Shown: positions 1 to 6,257 of the stretch, one piece after another
Position numbering within the stretch: position 1 is the stretch's first letter
How the letters are laid out: each line of letters starts with the position of its first letter
From: Bacteroidota bacterium
GTDB lineage: Bacteria > Bacteroidota > Bacteroidia > Flavobacteriales_F > PHOS-HE28
DNA length: 8,027 nucleotides
Reading direction: 5' to 3'
NCBI GenBank assembly: GCA_023412755.1
Contig: JAEZCB010000029.1
Coordinates: forward strand, 1-8,027
The notes under the pieces: generated by a model
Database searches by the model: none
Told to the model about the DNA's origin: nothing
The model's input: the letters and a program-made list of their open reading frames with translations, nothing else
Made by a program: the position numbers and the translations under genes

Positions 1-267
1 TTGCGCATCTGGCCTAACCCCGTTGCCCAAGGCGGGCAGGTGCATGTGCAACTGGATCTGCCACCTTCAGTGAACACCAAAGACCTGGAACTTTCCATCG
101 TTTCCATGGATGGCAAGGTGGTGTATAGGCAGGCGATCTCTGGTCACAATTCACCAATTACCATTCACCTCCCGCTGTCCAGCGGGACACTAGCCTCCGG
201 TCTCTACCATCTCCACATCACTAACGGCACCACCTGGCTCACGGGTGGGAAGTTGGTGGTGGAGTGA
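1..267 (+). CDS. T9SS type A sorting domain, 3' end of a secreted protein gene (5' end outside window)
   Basis: Only the last 88 codons are in the window; the first codon (TTG) is read here as an internal Leu, because the frame opens straight into RIWPNPV, the usual start of a T9SS type A C-terminal sorting domain. The domain continues through LELSIVSMDGKVVYRQ and ends in GLYHLHI...GGKLVVE, so the whole visible part is the roughly 85-residue signal that directs cargo through the outer membrane and is cleaved there. In the family, such proteins enter the periplasm by Sec and are secreted or attached to the cell surface. The cargo domain lies upstream and cannot be identified. The same sorting domain recurs at 2634-2951 (about 83% base identity over the first 141 bases, 93% over the last 69), so the two genes are paralogues or exchange sequence. 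A hairpin-forming stretch (170-187) sits inside the domain at the place where the second copy carries a longer insertion. Confidence 0.85.
   Translation: MRIWPNPVAQGGQVHVQLDLPPSVNTKDLELSIVSMDGKVVYRQAISGHNSPITIHLPLSSGTLASGLYHLHITNGTTWLTGGKLVVE
170..187. repeat. Hairpin inside sorting-domain coding sequence
   Basis: TCCCGCT (170-176) and AGCGGGA (181-187) form a perfect 7-bp stem with a GTCC loop. The stretch just before it (142-169) is TCAC-rich, with TCAC at three places. It encodes part of the loop and strand before SGLYHLH. The matching place in the second copy of the domain (2773-2873) is also palindromic and TCAC-rich but otherwise different. It may be ordinary coding sequence, since the encoded ITIHLPLS suits a beta strand, or an absorbed repeat. 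Confidence 0.4.
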
Positions 268-510
268 GACGATCAGAAGATCAGAAAATTAGATGATCAG
301 ATCAATGCCTTGGATGTCGGCCCTGACCGCAGGGTCCACTGCGTGAGACCCGGCGGAGGTTTGGGTTTGCGTTGAAGGTGACGCGAGCACTGTGCTTTGA
401 AGTCCGCCATACGGCGGACGTGATATGGGTAAAAACATACGACCACACCAGATCATAAGTGCCGTAGATACGTGATATGAAGCCGAAGTACCACCTATAT
501 TCGAAATGCG
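268..510. other. Intergenic gap with degenerate repeats and hairpins, no gene
   Basis: No coding sequence is supported here on either strand. The + frame leading into the next gene is broken by stops at 373, 379, 421, 430 and 478. The first part (271-304) is low complexity, with GATCAG at 271, 279 and 295. Then come CGCAG/CTGCG arms (328-332 and 339-343) and a strong 18-base hairpin (402-419). I found no clear TAnnTTTG promoter box. The long - strand reading frames across this gap continue antisense into the next gene and look like shadows. The gap may mark where the 5' part of the following gene was lost. Confidence 0.6.
402..419. repeat. Intergenic hairpin GTCCGCC-ATAC-GGCGGAC
   Basis: A perfect 7-bp inverted repeat, GTCCGCC and GGCGGAC, with an ATAC loop. 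There is no T-tract after it on either strand, so an intrinsic terminator is unlikely. Its compact GC-rich form in a gap suggests an interspersed palindromic repeat, but copy number elsewhere in the genome cannot be seen from this window. Confidence 0.5.
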
Positions 511-1347
511 ATGAAGAGAACAACAGTGTACGAAAGTGATCTCGCCCCCTTCTATGTGGATCTTGTGGAAGGTGCACAGACAGGCGATGTAAATCTCCTC
601 AGCGTGATCGAAGCAGAAATGGCCTGGCATGGCCAGCTGCGGGCCGAAGCGATCTACGGCCTTGGAAACGAAGCCTGGTTGGACAGCCTTGACGTTACCG
701 CCTCTATGGACAGTCTGCTCCTGTGGGTAAACCAATACGATGCACCCAATGCAACACTTACTGAAGCCGGTATATTGGCTGCCAAGGAGGAGCATGCTTC
801 GCTGGAATGGCTTGCCGCCGCCAAGGAAGCCGCTGGCGAAGAGCCTCAACTATACGGCCTATTGAAGCTGTATGCCCAGGAGCAACAGGATGCAGGCTGG
901 CTGGAACCCTCCCCTGCCACGCTAGCTTATCTGGAAGCTCTGGCTGCGGATCGTGATGTGATCGGGAGTGCGCAGGCAAATGCCTGGCTGCACGCTCTCG
1001 GCAATGAATTGCCCGAAGAGATCATCATTCTTCCAGAAGAAAGCGGTGCCAAACGCATGGTACACGAAAAGGCGCAAAGCACCGAAAGAACGCCTCTCTC
1101 GCTTGAAGCCTATCCCAACCCTACTGCCGGTGAACAGTGGCTGGTGTATGAGTTGCCAGAAGGTGTGGAGATGGCGGAACTGCGCGTGCATGACTTGGTC
1201 GGCAGGCAGTACACCAACCAACGGATCGGCAATACCATGGGGATCTTCGAAATGAATACCCAGCAATTGCCCAATGGCATGTATATCGCCAGCGTCATTG
1301 CGGATGACCTCTTGATCGGCCAGGTGAAGCTTTTGGTACAGCGCTGA
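511..1347 (+). CDS. T9SS sorting-domain protein, apparently N-terminally truncated
   Basis: This frame encodes 278 residues. Residues about 1-195 are acidic, Ala/Leu/Glu-rich and probably helical (for example the stretch AEAIYGLGNEAWLDSL around 45-60, and LEWLAAAKEAAGEE around 98-111). I do not recognise a domain in them. Residues about 196-278 are a T9SS type A sorting domain: LSLEAYPNPTAGE, then LRVHDLVGRQY, then LPNGMYIASV, ending in GQVKLLVQR. The sorting domain is only useful on a protein exported by Sec, yet no signal peptide exists: the N-terminus is MKRTTVYESDLAPFYVDL. An in-frame stop at 478-480 prevents a longer version. The best reading is that this is the 3' part of a larger surface-protein gene whose 5' part was lost or replaced by the repeat-bearing gap upstream, so it may be a pseudogene. 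The ATG at 511 is simply the first Met after the stop. Its TGA overlaps the ATG of the next gene by one base (TGATG), which would allow coupled translation if it is expressed. Confidence 0.65.
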   Translation: MKRTTVYESDLAPFYVDLVEGAQTGDVNLLSVIEAEMAWHGQLRAEAIYGLGNEAWLDSLDVTASMDSLLLWVNQYDAPNATLTEAGILAAKEEHASLEWLAAAKEAAGEEPQLYGLLKLYAQEQQDAGWLEPSPATLAYLEALAADRDVIGSAQANAWLHALGNELPEEIIILPEESGAKRMVHEKAQSTERTPLSLEAYPNPTAGEQWLVYELPEGVEMAELRVHDLVGRQYTNQRIGNTMGIFEMNTQQLPNGMYIASVIADDLLIGQVKLLVQR

Positions 1348-2951
1348 TGCGTTCGCTTTACCTTATAGTTGCTTTGTTGAATGTCTGGTCCGTATGGGGT
1401 CAGACATTCAACAAGCGCTATGATCTAAGGGATATCGGAAGGCCCAATGGCTCTTGGGGTATAGAAAGAACATTGGACAACGACTATATCGTGATCGTGG
1501 TAAGCTCTGAAATGGATACTCTTGAGCCAGGGCTGTATTTTTCCCATTACGCGGTAGGCCTAACGAAGATCAACGGTGCAACCGGTGAAAAACTTTGGGA
1601 TAAACGTTTTTTCCCACCCATGCATGGCTACACCGCTGGCTGGGCCAACTGCTGTGATAGCATGCCCGGCGGTGGCGTGGTGGTGGCTGGCAGCATCGAG
1701 GATCTGGATGATAACCTCATGGTACACCTGGCCGCCTTCGATGCCAATGGTGATACGGTCTTCACCCGCAACCTAGGCCACCCCGGCCCGCGCTGGAATG
1801 CCTTTCAGGTGAAGCGGCTGCAGGATGGTGGTTTCATCATTGTAGGTCAGACTCAGGCCACCGGTTATCTGGATGGATTTGCGATCCGGACGGATGATGT
1901 GGGCAATGAAGTTTGGCGAAAGACCTATGGACAACCCAGTCCACAAACCGATGCCTTGGTCTTTGTCGTCGAGCTACCAGATGGAAATCTTCTTTTCGGA
2001 GGATCCAAATATCCTACAAACACCACAAGAACTCATTGGTTGATCAAGGCGGATCCCAGTGGAGAGATCATTACAGATGCGCTCTGGCCCGAAACAGTTT
2101 TAGCTGGGGGACCTTCGATCTCTTTGTTGAGTAATGGAGACATTCTGGTTGCAAGTAATGTCCCATATGCCCCGAACTATCTCCAAGACCGATTCTATCT
2201 GGCAGCGGTAGATCCATTGGATCTATCGATCATCTGGGAAAAGGAATATGCGAGCCCTGCATTTTTCCAAGTCCTCTACACCGTCAAAGAAACCCCCACC
2301 GGCGACATCATCGCCTGCGGTGTTTCCGAAGAGGCCGGCGGCATGCAGGGCGTGCTCCTGCGCACCACCAGCGAAGGCGACAGCCTCTGGATGTTCCGCT
2401 ACTTCTACCAGGATGATGTGATAAGCACCGGCACCGGCCAGTTCTACGATGTGCTGCCCACACCCGATGGTGGCTTCATCGCCACCGGCCCCACCTACAA
2501 CCCGCTCAATGAACAGTATCCGCCCGGCTACAGCCAGGATGCCTGGGTGGTGAAGGTGGATGGGCAGGGCTGCATCGTGCCCGGCTGCAACAGCGTGGGC
2601 ATAGAAGAACAGGCCACCAATCTGTTGGATGCGCTGCGCATCTGGCCCAACCCGGTGCATAGCCGTGGGCAGGTGCATGTGGAGCTGGATCTGCCACCTT
2701 CGGTGCAAACCAAAGACCTGGAGCTGTCCATTGTTTCCATGGATGGCAAAGTGGTGTATCGGCAGGCGGTCTCCCCTCTCCTTGGGAGAGGGGCCGCAGT
2801 ACTGCGGGGCGGGGGTAATGGTAACGCGGCAGGCGTTTCACTTTCTCACTCTTTCACCTTCTCACTTTATCACCCGAGTTCCGGCCTCTACCACCTCCAC
2901 ATCACCAACGGCACCACCTGGCTCACGGGTGGAAAGCTGGTGGTGGAGTGA
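1347..2951 (+). CDS. Secreted beta-propeller-like protein with T9SS type A sorting domain
   Basis: The 534-residue product begins with a Sec signal peptide (residues 1-19, MRSLYLIVALLNVWSVWGQ). Residues about 20-410 hold repeated blade-like units of the pattern (L/T)(P/Q)(D/T)G(G/N/D)-hydrophobic-G. Examples are LQDGGFIIVGQ at 158, LPDGNLLFGG at 210, LSNGDILVAS at 261, TPTGDIIACG at 316 and TPDGGFIATG at 372. They alternate with W-K/R-Y/F segments (GEKLWDKRF, GNEVWRKTYG, IIWEKEY). This is typical of beta-propeller cargo in Bacteroidota; a specific ligand or enzyme activity is not evident. Residues about 428-534 are the sorting domain (ALRIWPNPV ... GGKLVVE), nearly the same as that at 1-267. 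Within it, residues about 477-511 form an extra segment encoded by palindromic, TCAC-rich DNA. Base composition jumps from about 46% GC (1981-2280) to about 63% (2281-2580), which suggests a recombinant gene. It starts inside the stop codon of the preceding frame (TGATG). Confidence 0.85.
   Translation: MRSLYLIVALLNVWSVWGQTFNKRYDLRDIGRPNGSWGIERTLDNDYIVIVVSSEMDTLEPGLYFSHYAVGLTKINGATGEKLWDKRFFPPMHGYTAGWANCCDSMPGGGVVVAGSIEDLDDNLMVHLAAFDANGDTVFTRNLGHPGPRWNAFQVKRLQDGGFIIVGQTQATGYLDGFAIRTDDVGNEVWRKTYGQPSPQTDALVFVVELPDGNLLFGGSKYPTNTTRTHWLIKADPSGEIITDALWPETVLAGGPSISLLSNGDILVASNVPYAPNYLQDRFYLAAVDPLDLSIIWEKEYASPAFFQVLYTVKETPTGDIIACGVSEEAGGMQGVLLRTTSEGDSLWMFRYFYQDDVISTGTGQFYDVLPTPDGGFIATGPTYNPLNEQYPPGYSQDAWVVKVDGQGCIVPGCNSVGIEEQATNLLDALRIWPNPVHSRGQVHVELDLPPSVQTKDLELSIVSMDGKVVYRQAVSPLLGRGAAVLRGGGNGNAAGVSLSHSFTFSLYHPSSGLYHLHITNGTTWLTGGKLVVE
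2773..2873. repeat. Palindromic element and TCAC-rich tract inserted in frame in a sorting domain
   Basis: Three parts lie end to end. CCCCTCTCC (2773-2781) and GGAGAGGGG (2785-2793) form a perfect 9-bp stem with a TTG loop. CCGCAGTACTGCGG (2794-2807) is a perfect 14-bp palindrome. A pyrimidine-rich stretch (about 2836-2873) carries five TCAC units at close spacing. Compared with the paralogous domain at 1-267, the variable segment between the YRQA(V/I)S and SGLYHLH blocks is 108 bases instead of 57, a difference of 51 bases or 17 codons, so the frame is kept. CCCCTCTCC/GGAGAGGGG hairpins followed by a G-rich run resemble intergenic repeats I recall from Bacteroidota genomes. That resemblance is from memory and needs a search. 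Confidence 0.6.
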
Positions 2952-2966
2952 ATTATCCAAGGTCTA

Positions 2967-2979
2967 CGGTCTGCGACCG
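2967..2979. terminator. Weak hairpin between convergent genes
   Basis: CGGTC-TGC-GACCG gives a 5-bp stem in the 52-base gap between the T9SS gene (+) and uvrC (-). There is no T-tract on either side, so a role in ending either transcript is only a guess from position. Confidence 0.2.
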
Positions 2980-3003
2980 ATCCGTGGTGGTTCTAAACAC
3001 CCC

Positions 3004-4803
3004 TCACCCCACCCCCGCCAGCGCCCGCAAAACCACCTCCGCCTTCTTCGCTCCGATCTCGGCGATCACATCCTCGGGAAGTGCCTCCTTCACACCTTTC
3101 ATGCTGCCGAAACGCGTGAGCAATTTCTTCGCTGTGCCCGGGCCGATGCCGGGAATGTCTTCGAGGCCTGTTCGCACCACGCGCTTGCTCCGGCGTCCAC
3201 GGTGGTGTGTTATGCCGAAGCGGTGCGCCTCGTTTCGCATATGCTGGATCACCTTTAGTGTCTGGCTGCGCTTGTCTATATGCAGCGGATAGGGATCGCC
3301 GGGGAAGTAGATCTCCTCCAGCTTTTTCGCGATGCCGATGATGGCGATCCTGCCGCGCAGATCCAGTTCCTCCAAAGCCTCCACCGCCGCGCTCAACTGG
3401 CCCTTGCCGCCATCGATCACGATCAGTTGGGGTAATTCAGCCTCCTCATCCAACAGCCGTTTGTATCTACGGCCCACCGCCTCTTTCATGCTTGCGAAAT
3501 CATCCGGGCCTTCCACCGTGCGTATGTTGAAGTGGCGGTAATCCTTCTTACTGGGCTTACCATCCTTGAACACCACGCAGGCGCTCACCGGATCAGTACC
3601 CTTGGTGTTGCTGTTATCGAAACACTCGATATGGCGGGGCAATTCAATCAAGCGTAGATCCTGCTTCAATTGTTCCAGCAGCCTGGTGGTGGACCCTTCG
3701 GGGTCGGTGAGCCTCTCTTGTTTCCGCCGGTCAAGCATGAAATACCGCGCATTCCGTTCACATAACTCCAGGAGCTTTTTCTTGTCGCCCCGCACAGGCA
3801 CGGTGAATGTGACACCAGGCACTTCGATCTGCGGATCGAATGGCACAATGGCCTCGGGTGCATTGCTGTGGTATCGCTGGCGGATCTCCGCAATGGCCAG
3901 TTGCAGCATTTCCACATCGCGCTCCTGCAGCCGTTGCTTCAGTTCGATGGTGATGCCGTGTACCAATGCGCCGTCGATCACGCGCATATAGTTCACGTAT
4001 GTGTTGCCCGCATCGCTCACCAGCCCCAGGATATCCACATCCCCGATGTCCGGGTTCACCACGATGCTCTTCGCACGGTACTTCTCCAGTTGCTCGATCT
4101 TCTGCCGGTATTCCTCGGCGGCCTCGAATTCCAGTTTCCGCGCATGCTCCTGCATCAGGCCCTTCATCAACTTGATCAGACCGGTGACACGGCCGCGTAC
4201 GATCTGCCGCACGTGGTCCATGTTCACCATGTACTCCTCCTCATTCTGCAAGCCTTCGCAAGGCGCCTTGCAATTCCCGATGTGGAATTCCAGGCATCGC
4301 TTGAACTTGCCTTTCTCGATGTTCTTTGGATGCAGATCATAGTTGCAGGTGCGCAGCTTGTACAGTTTGTGCACCAGATCCAGCACGGTGCGCATGGTAC
4401 GCACGCTGGCATAAGGGCCGTAATATTCGCTGCCGTCCTCCTCCGGATTGCGCATGCCTTCCACCCGGGGAAAACGCTCGCTGCGTATGCGGATGAATGG
4501 AAAGCTCTTGTCATCCCGCAGCAGGATGTTGTACCTCGGCTGATGTTGCTTGATCAGTGAATTCTCCAGCAGCAGAGCCTCGAACTCGGTAGGCACCATG
4601 ATCACGCGCAGATCCGCGATCCGCTTTACCAGCAGGTTTGTCTTACCATCCGCATGGTGTTTCGCGAAGTAGCTGCAAACGCGGTGTTTCAGATCGCGCG
4701 CCTTGCCAACGTACAGGATCTTACCATCCTCATCGTAAAACTGGTACACCCCTGGCTGGTGAGGAAGCAGCCGGGCCTTTTCCCGCACATCGAGTTCGCG
4801 CAT
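3004..4803 (-). CDS. uvrC: Excinuclease ABC subunit C (UvrC)
   Basis: UvrC makes both incisions flanking a DNA lesion after UvrA and UvrB have loaded, in cytoplasmic nucleotide excision repair. The 599-residue product is the usual family length and appears intact. Domains in order: an N-terminal GIY-YIG nuclease (GVY at 18-20, YVG at 31-33, R41, and the metal-binding Glu E80 in LLLENSLIK), which makes the 3' cut; four cysteines (C153, C170, C178, C182) spaced like those that bind the reported [4Fe-4S] cluster of E. coli UvrC; a UVR motif that binds UvrB (about 215-250); the RNase H-like C-terminal nuclease for the 5' cut, with D396 in ECFDNSNTKGTDP, D464 in LIVIDGGKGQ and H526 in NEAHRFGITHHR; and tandem helix-hairpin-helix DNA-binding motifs (about 547-599, DIPGIGPGTAKKLL). 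It lies 57 bases downstream of the CvpA-family gene on the same strand, so co-transcription is plausible. I see no Shine-Dalgarno sequence, which is normal for the phylum. Confidence 0.97.
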   Translation of the reverse strand: MRELDVREKARLLPHQPGVYQFYDEDGKILYVGKARDLKHRVCSYFAKHHADGKTNLLVKRIADLRVIMVPTEFEALLLENSLIKQHQPRYNILLRDDKSFPFIRIRSERFPRVEGMRNPEEDGSEYYGPYASVRTMRTVLDLVHKLYKLRTCNYDLHPKNIEKGKFKRCLEFHIGNCKAPCEGLQNEEEYMVNMDHVRQIVRGRVTGLIKLMKGLMQEHARKLEFEAAEEYRQKIEQLEKYRAKSIVVNPDIGDVDILGLVSDAGNTYVNYMRVIDGALVHGITIELKQRLQERDVEMLQLAIAEIRQRYHSNAPEAIVPFDPQIEVPGVTFTVPVRGDKKKLLELCERNARYFMLDRRKQERLTDPEGSTTRLLEQLKQDLRLIELPRHIECFDNSNTKGTDPVSACVVFKDGKPSKKDYRHFNIRTVEGPDDFASMKEAVGRRYKRLLDEEAELPQLIVIDGGKGQLSAAVEALEELDLRGRIAIIGIAKKLEEIYFPGDPYPLHIDKRSQTLKVIQHMRNEAHRFGITHHRGRRSKRVVRTGLEDIPGIGPGTAKKLLTRFGSMKGVKEALPEDVIAEIGAKKAEVVLRALAGVG

Positions 4804-4860
4804 CGTAGCACAAAGTTCGCATTGGTGTAGGCTTTGCCGAAATGCGGGAACGGGATCACG

Positions 4861-5400
4861 CTAGTGCTCCCCCGGATCTTCCCGCCACAATTCCGCCTCT
4901 CTGCGAAGATCCTTCAGCATGTCGTCGACCCATTTGGGATCCTTGAGTTTGGGAAGCAGGAAAGTGGAGAAGGAACGGATCGGCTCCATGAGCACTGAAC
5001 CTGCGCGTGCCTCTGCCGGGGGTATACCACCACCTGAATAGGCCAGGAACAGATTGAGGATCACGCTCAGGATGAATGCCGATCGCAACAGACCAGTACC
5101 GATCCCGGCGATCTTATTGGCCCAGCCGAGCATGGCCAGGTCGATGAGCTTAGTAAGTGCACGGGCGAGTAGATGCACCAGGAGAAGTACCAACAGAAAG
5201 GTGATCAGGAAGGCCGTGATCCTACGCTCCGGATCCAAGCCAGACCATGCCGCCACAGCGTCACTGAAATGGACCGCCGCATACACGCCGACCAAAACCG
5301 CCAGGAAGGAGCACACTTCGATGATGAAGCCGCGCTTGTAGCCTTTCGCAGCAGCGATACCCAGGATCAATAGGATGATGAGGTCCAGCCAGTTCGGCAT
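4861..5400 (-). CDS. CvpA family inner-membrane protein
   Basis: The 179-residue product has about four hydrophobic segments (roughly residues 4-17, 24-44, 61-82 and 102-122) and a soluble charged C-terminal tail (about 150-179). Typical family features are the opening MPNWLDLIILL, the GYKRGFIIE loop after the first segment, and NKIAGIGTGLLRSAF before the last one. CvpA was first described in E. coli as needed for colicin V production; in other bacteria it is linked to envelope stress and bile tolerance, and its molecular role is not settled. I chose the Met at 5398-5400 because homologues start just before the first membrane segment. A longer frame reaching 5472 would add 24 polar residues and overlap the divergent gene. 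It precedes uvrC in the same direction, and its start is 34 bases from the start of the divergent small gene. Confidence 0.85.
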   Translation of the reverse strand: MPNWLDLIILLILGIAAAKGYKRGFIIEVCSFLAVLVGVYAAVHFSDAVAAWSGLDPERRITAFLITFLLVLLLVHLLARALTKLIDLAMLGWANKIAGIGTGLLRSAFILSVILNLFLAYSGGGIPPAEARAGSVLMEPIRSFSTFLLPKLKDPKWVDDMLKDLRREAELWREDPGEH

Positions 5401-5434
5401 GTGTCGCGGATGGAAGCGGCCGTGAAGATGCCAA

Positions 5435-5806
5435 ATGATCCGTATTCGGCATGCAGTCCGATCTTTGTACACCGTGGACCTGCACTTTCAGAAACGCTGG
5501 CGAGATCTGGTGTCCCGCCTTTCGGAGCGATTCGGTGGGCCGCTGGACCTCAACGCCATCCTTTTCCTCATTGGGGTGCAGGAGTTGGGGCAGCACGCGC
5601 GGGATTTCAAGAAAGACGAGAAAGTGAACCTCATGCACATCGCCATTTGTGTGGTGCTCACCCCCTACGGCTATTACCGCGAACTGGGCCGCGATGCGGA
5701 TGGATGGCCGCATTTTGAACGGGTGAGGGACCTGCCCGCGCTGGGCGGGGAGGAACAGGAGCGATTGATGAAGGAGGCGGTGATCGCCTATTTCGAGACC
5801 ACTTAG
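5435..5806 (+). CDS. Conserved hypothetical protein, 123 residues
   Basis: I do not recognise a named domain. The product is soluble, with no signal peptide or membrane segment. Its central block looks strongly conserved: LNAILFLIGVQELG (39-52), KKDEKVNLMHIAICVVL (59-75), YGYYRELGRDADGWPHF (78-94) and EEQERLMKEAVIAYF (106-120). I recall similar small proteins of unknown function in many Bacteroidota, but cannot check this here. The start at 5435 is the first ATG; GTG at 5474, just before DLHFQKRW, is an alternative. A 7-of-8 match to the -7 box (GATCTTTG, 5460-5467) falls inside the frame and is too close to that GTG to settle the matter. It diverges from the CvpA-family gene and converges on the lipoprotein gene with a 21-base gap that shows no terminator hairpin. 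Confidence 0.75.
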   Translation: MIRIRHAVRSLYTVDLHFQKRWRDLVSRLSERFGGPLDLNAILFLIGVQELGQHARDFKKDEKVNLMHIAICVVLTPYGYYRELGRDADGWPHFERVRDLPALGGEEQERLMKEAVIAYFETT

Positions 5807-5827
5807 CGGGAGGGGTGCTGGAGCATA

Positions 5828-6217
5828 TCAGGGCGTGTTCAAGTACACGGTCTCCTCGTTGGCCTTTTCCTCTTCGATCTTGATCAATCCCTTACCCACC
5901 AGACCATCCTTGCTGCTTTCGATGTCCATGATCGCGAACCCGGACTGGCCCTTCTCATAGAAGTCGGTATAATCAAAAGTTATCTGCCCTGAGCCATTGG
6001 TGAAACCCTCCTTGTTCAGGCGGGTCTGATCGCCCAGGGGCACCGGTGGATTGGCGAAGAGGCGCACGTAGGCCTCGCTGGCCGGCGTACCATCCAGATA
6101 GCGTACGGAGATCACGGCCGTAGTGGGTTTCTCCTTGTTGCAGGAGGCCATGAAGGGCACGGCGGCGGCAAGGATCAGCGCGGTGGTAAGAACGCGACGG
6201 ACCGGGGATGTACGCAT
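5828..6217 (-). CDS. Small lipoprotein with an Ig-like (carboxypeptidase-regulatory-like) fold
   Basis: The 129-residue product starts with a lipoprotein signal peptide: basic MRTSPVRR, a hydrophobic core TTALILAAAVPF, then MAS-C with the lipidated Cys at residue 26. After cleavage by signal peptidase II it should be anchored in a membrane, facing the periplasm or surface. The mature part looks like a single beta-sandwich domain: TAVISVRYLDGTPASEAYVRLF (33-54), GFTNGSGQITFDY (71-83) and a final VYLNTP strand. The GT-P---A-V-L followed by T-G-G---F spacing is what carboxypeptidase-regulatory-like and related Ig-like domains show. No catalytic residues are evident. The frame continues upstream to 6412, but the Met at 6215-6217 is chosen because it places the signal peptide correctly and lies about 40 bases after a perfect -7 promoter box. 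It diverges from the isomerase gene. Confidence 0.8.
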   Translation of the reverse strand: MRTSPVRRVLTTALILAAAVPFMASCNKEKPTTAVISVRYLDGTPASEAYVRLFANPPVPLGDQTRLNKEGFTNGSGQITFDYTDFYEKGQSGFAIMDIESSKDGLVGKGLIKIEEEKANEETVYLNTP

Positions 6218-6222
6218 TGGTA

Positions 6223-6230
6223 TACTTTTG
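6223..6230 (+). promoter_or_regulatory. Putative -7 box (TACTTTTG) for the isomerase-pheS transcript
   Basis: TACTTTTG matches the Bacteroidota TAnnTTTG consensus exactly and lies 27 bases before the ATG at 6258. No clear TTG -33 element is found about 20 bases upstream. Transcription would start near 6237. Confidence 0.5.
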
Positions 6231-6257
6231 GTCGCCCGGAAAGGCGATGCTTGGCGG

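Noticed and set aside
271..304. GATCAG repeats as a CRISPR or tandem-repeat array
   Set aside because: The units are 6 bases with irregular spacing (8, 16 and 5 bases), with no spacers or cas genes.
402..419. Hairpin as an intrinsic terminator of the first gene
   Set aside because: There is no T-tract after it on either strand, and it is 135 bases past the stop codon.
289..849. 186-residue open frame on the - strand across the gap
   Set aside because: It overlaps the T9SS frame at 511 antisense and shows no recognisable motif. The stop-poor gap alone explains it.
2223..2708. 161-residue open frame on the - strand
   Set aside because: It is antisense to the GC-rich half of the beta-propeller gene. 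Its Gly/Ala/His-rich composition is typical of a shadow frame.
2629..3258. 209-residue + strand frame running from the sorting domain into uvrC
   Set aside because: It is an alternative frame of the sorting-domain sequence that crosses the convergent gap into antisense uvrC. The true frame is clear from the domain.
3868..4560. 230-residue open frame on the + strand
   Set aside because: It lies fully antisense to uvrC, is rich in His, Val and Leu as expected from the reverse of a GC-biased gene, and has no domain or promoter.
5460..5467. GATCTTTG as a promoter for the small hypothetical gene
   Set aside because: It is a 7-of-8 match only, has no -33 element, and lies inside the most likely coding frame.
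5401..5472. N-terminal extension of the CvpA-family gene
   Set aside because: The 24 extra residues are polar, overlap the divergent gene, and precede the Met that directly starts the first membrane segment.
6123..6257. N-terminal extension of the isomerase
   Set aside because: It is antisense to the lipoprotein signal peptide, lies upstream of the predicted promoter and would move the signal peptide away from the N-terminus.
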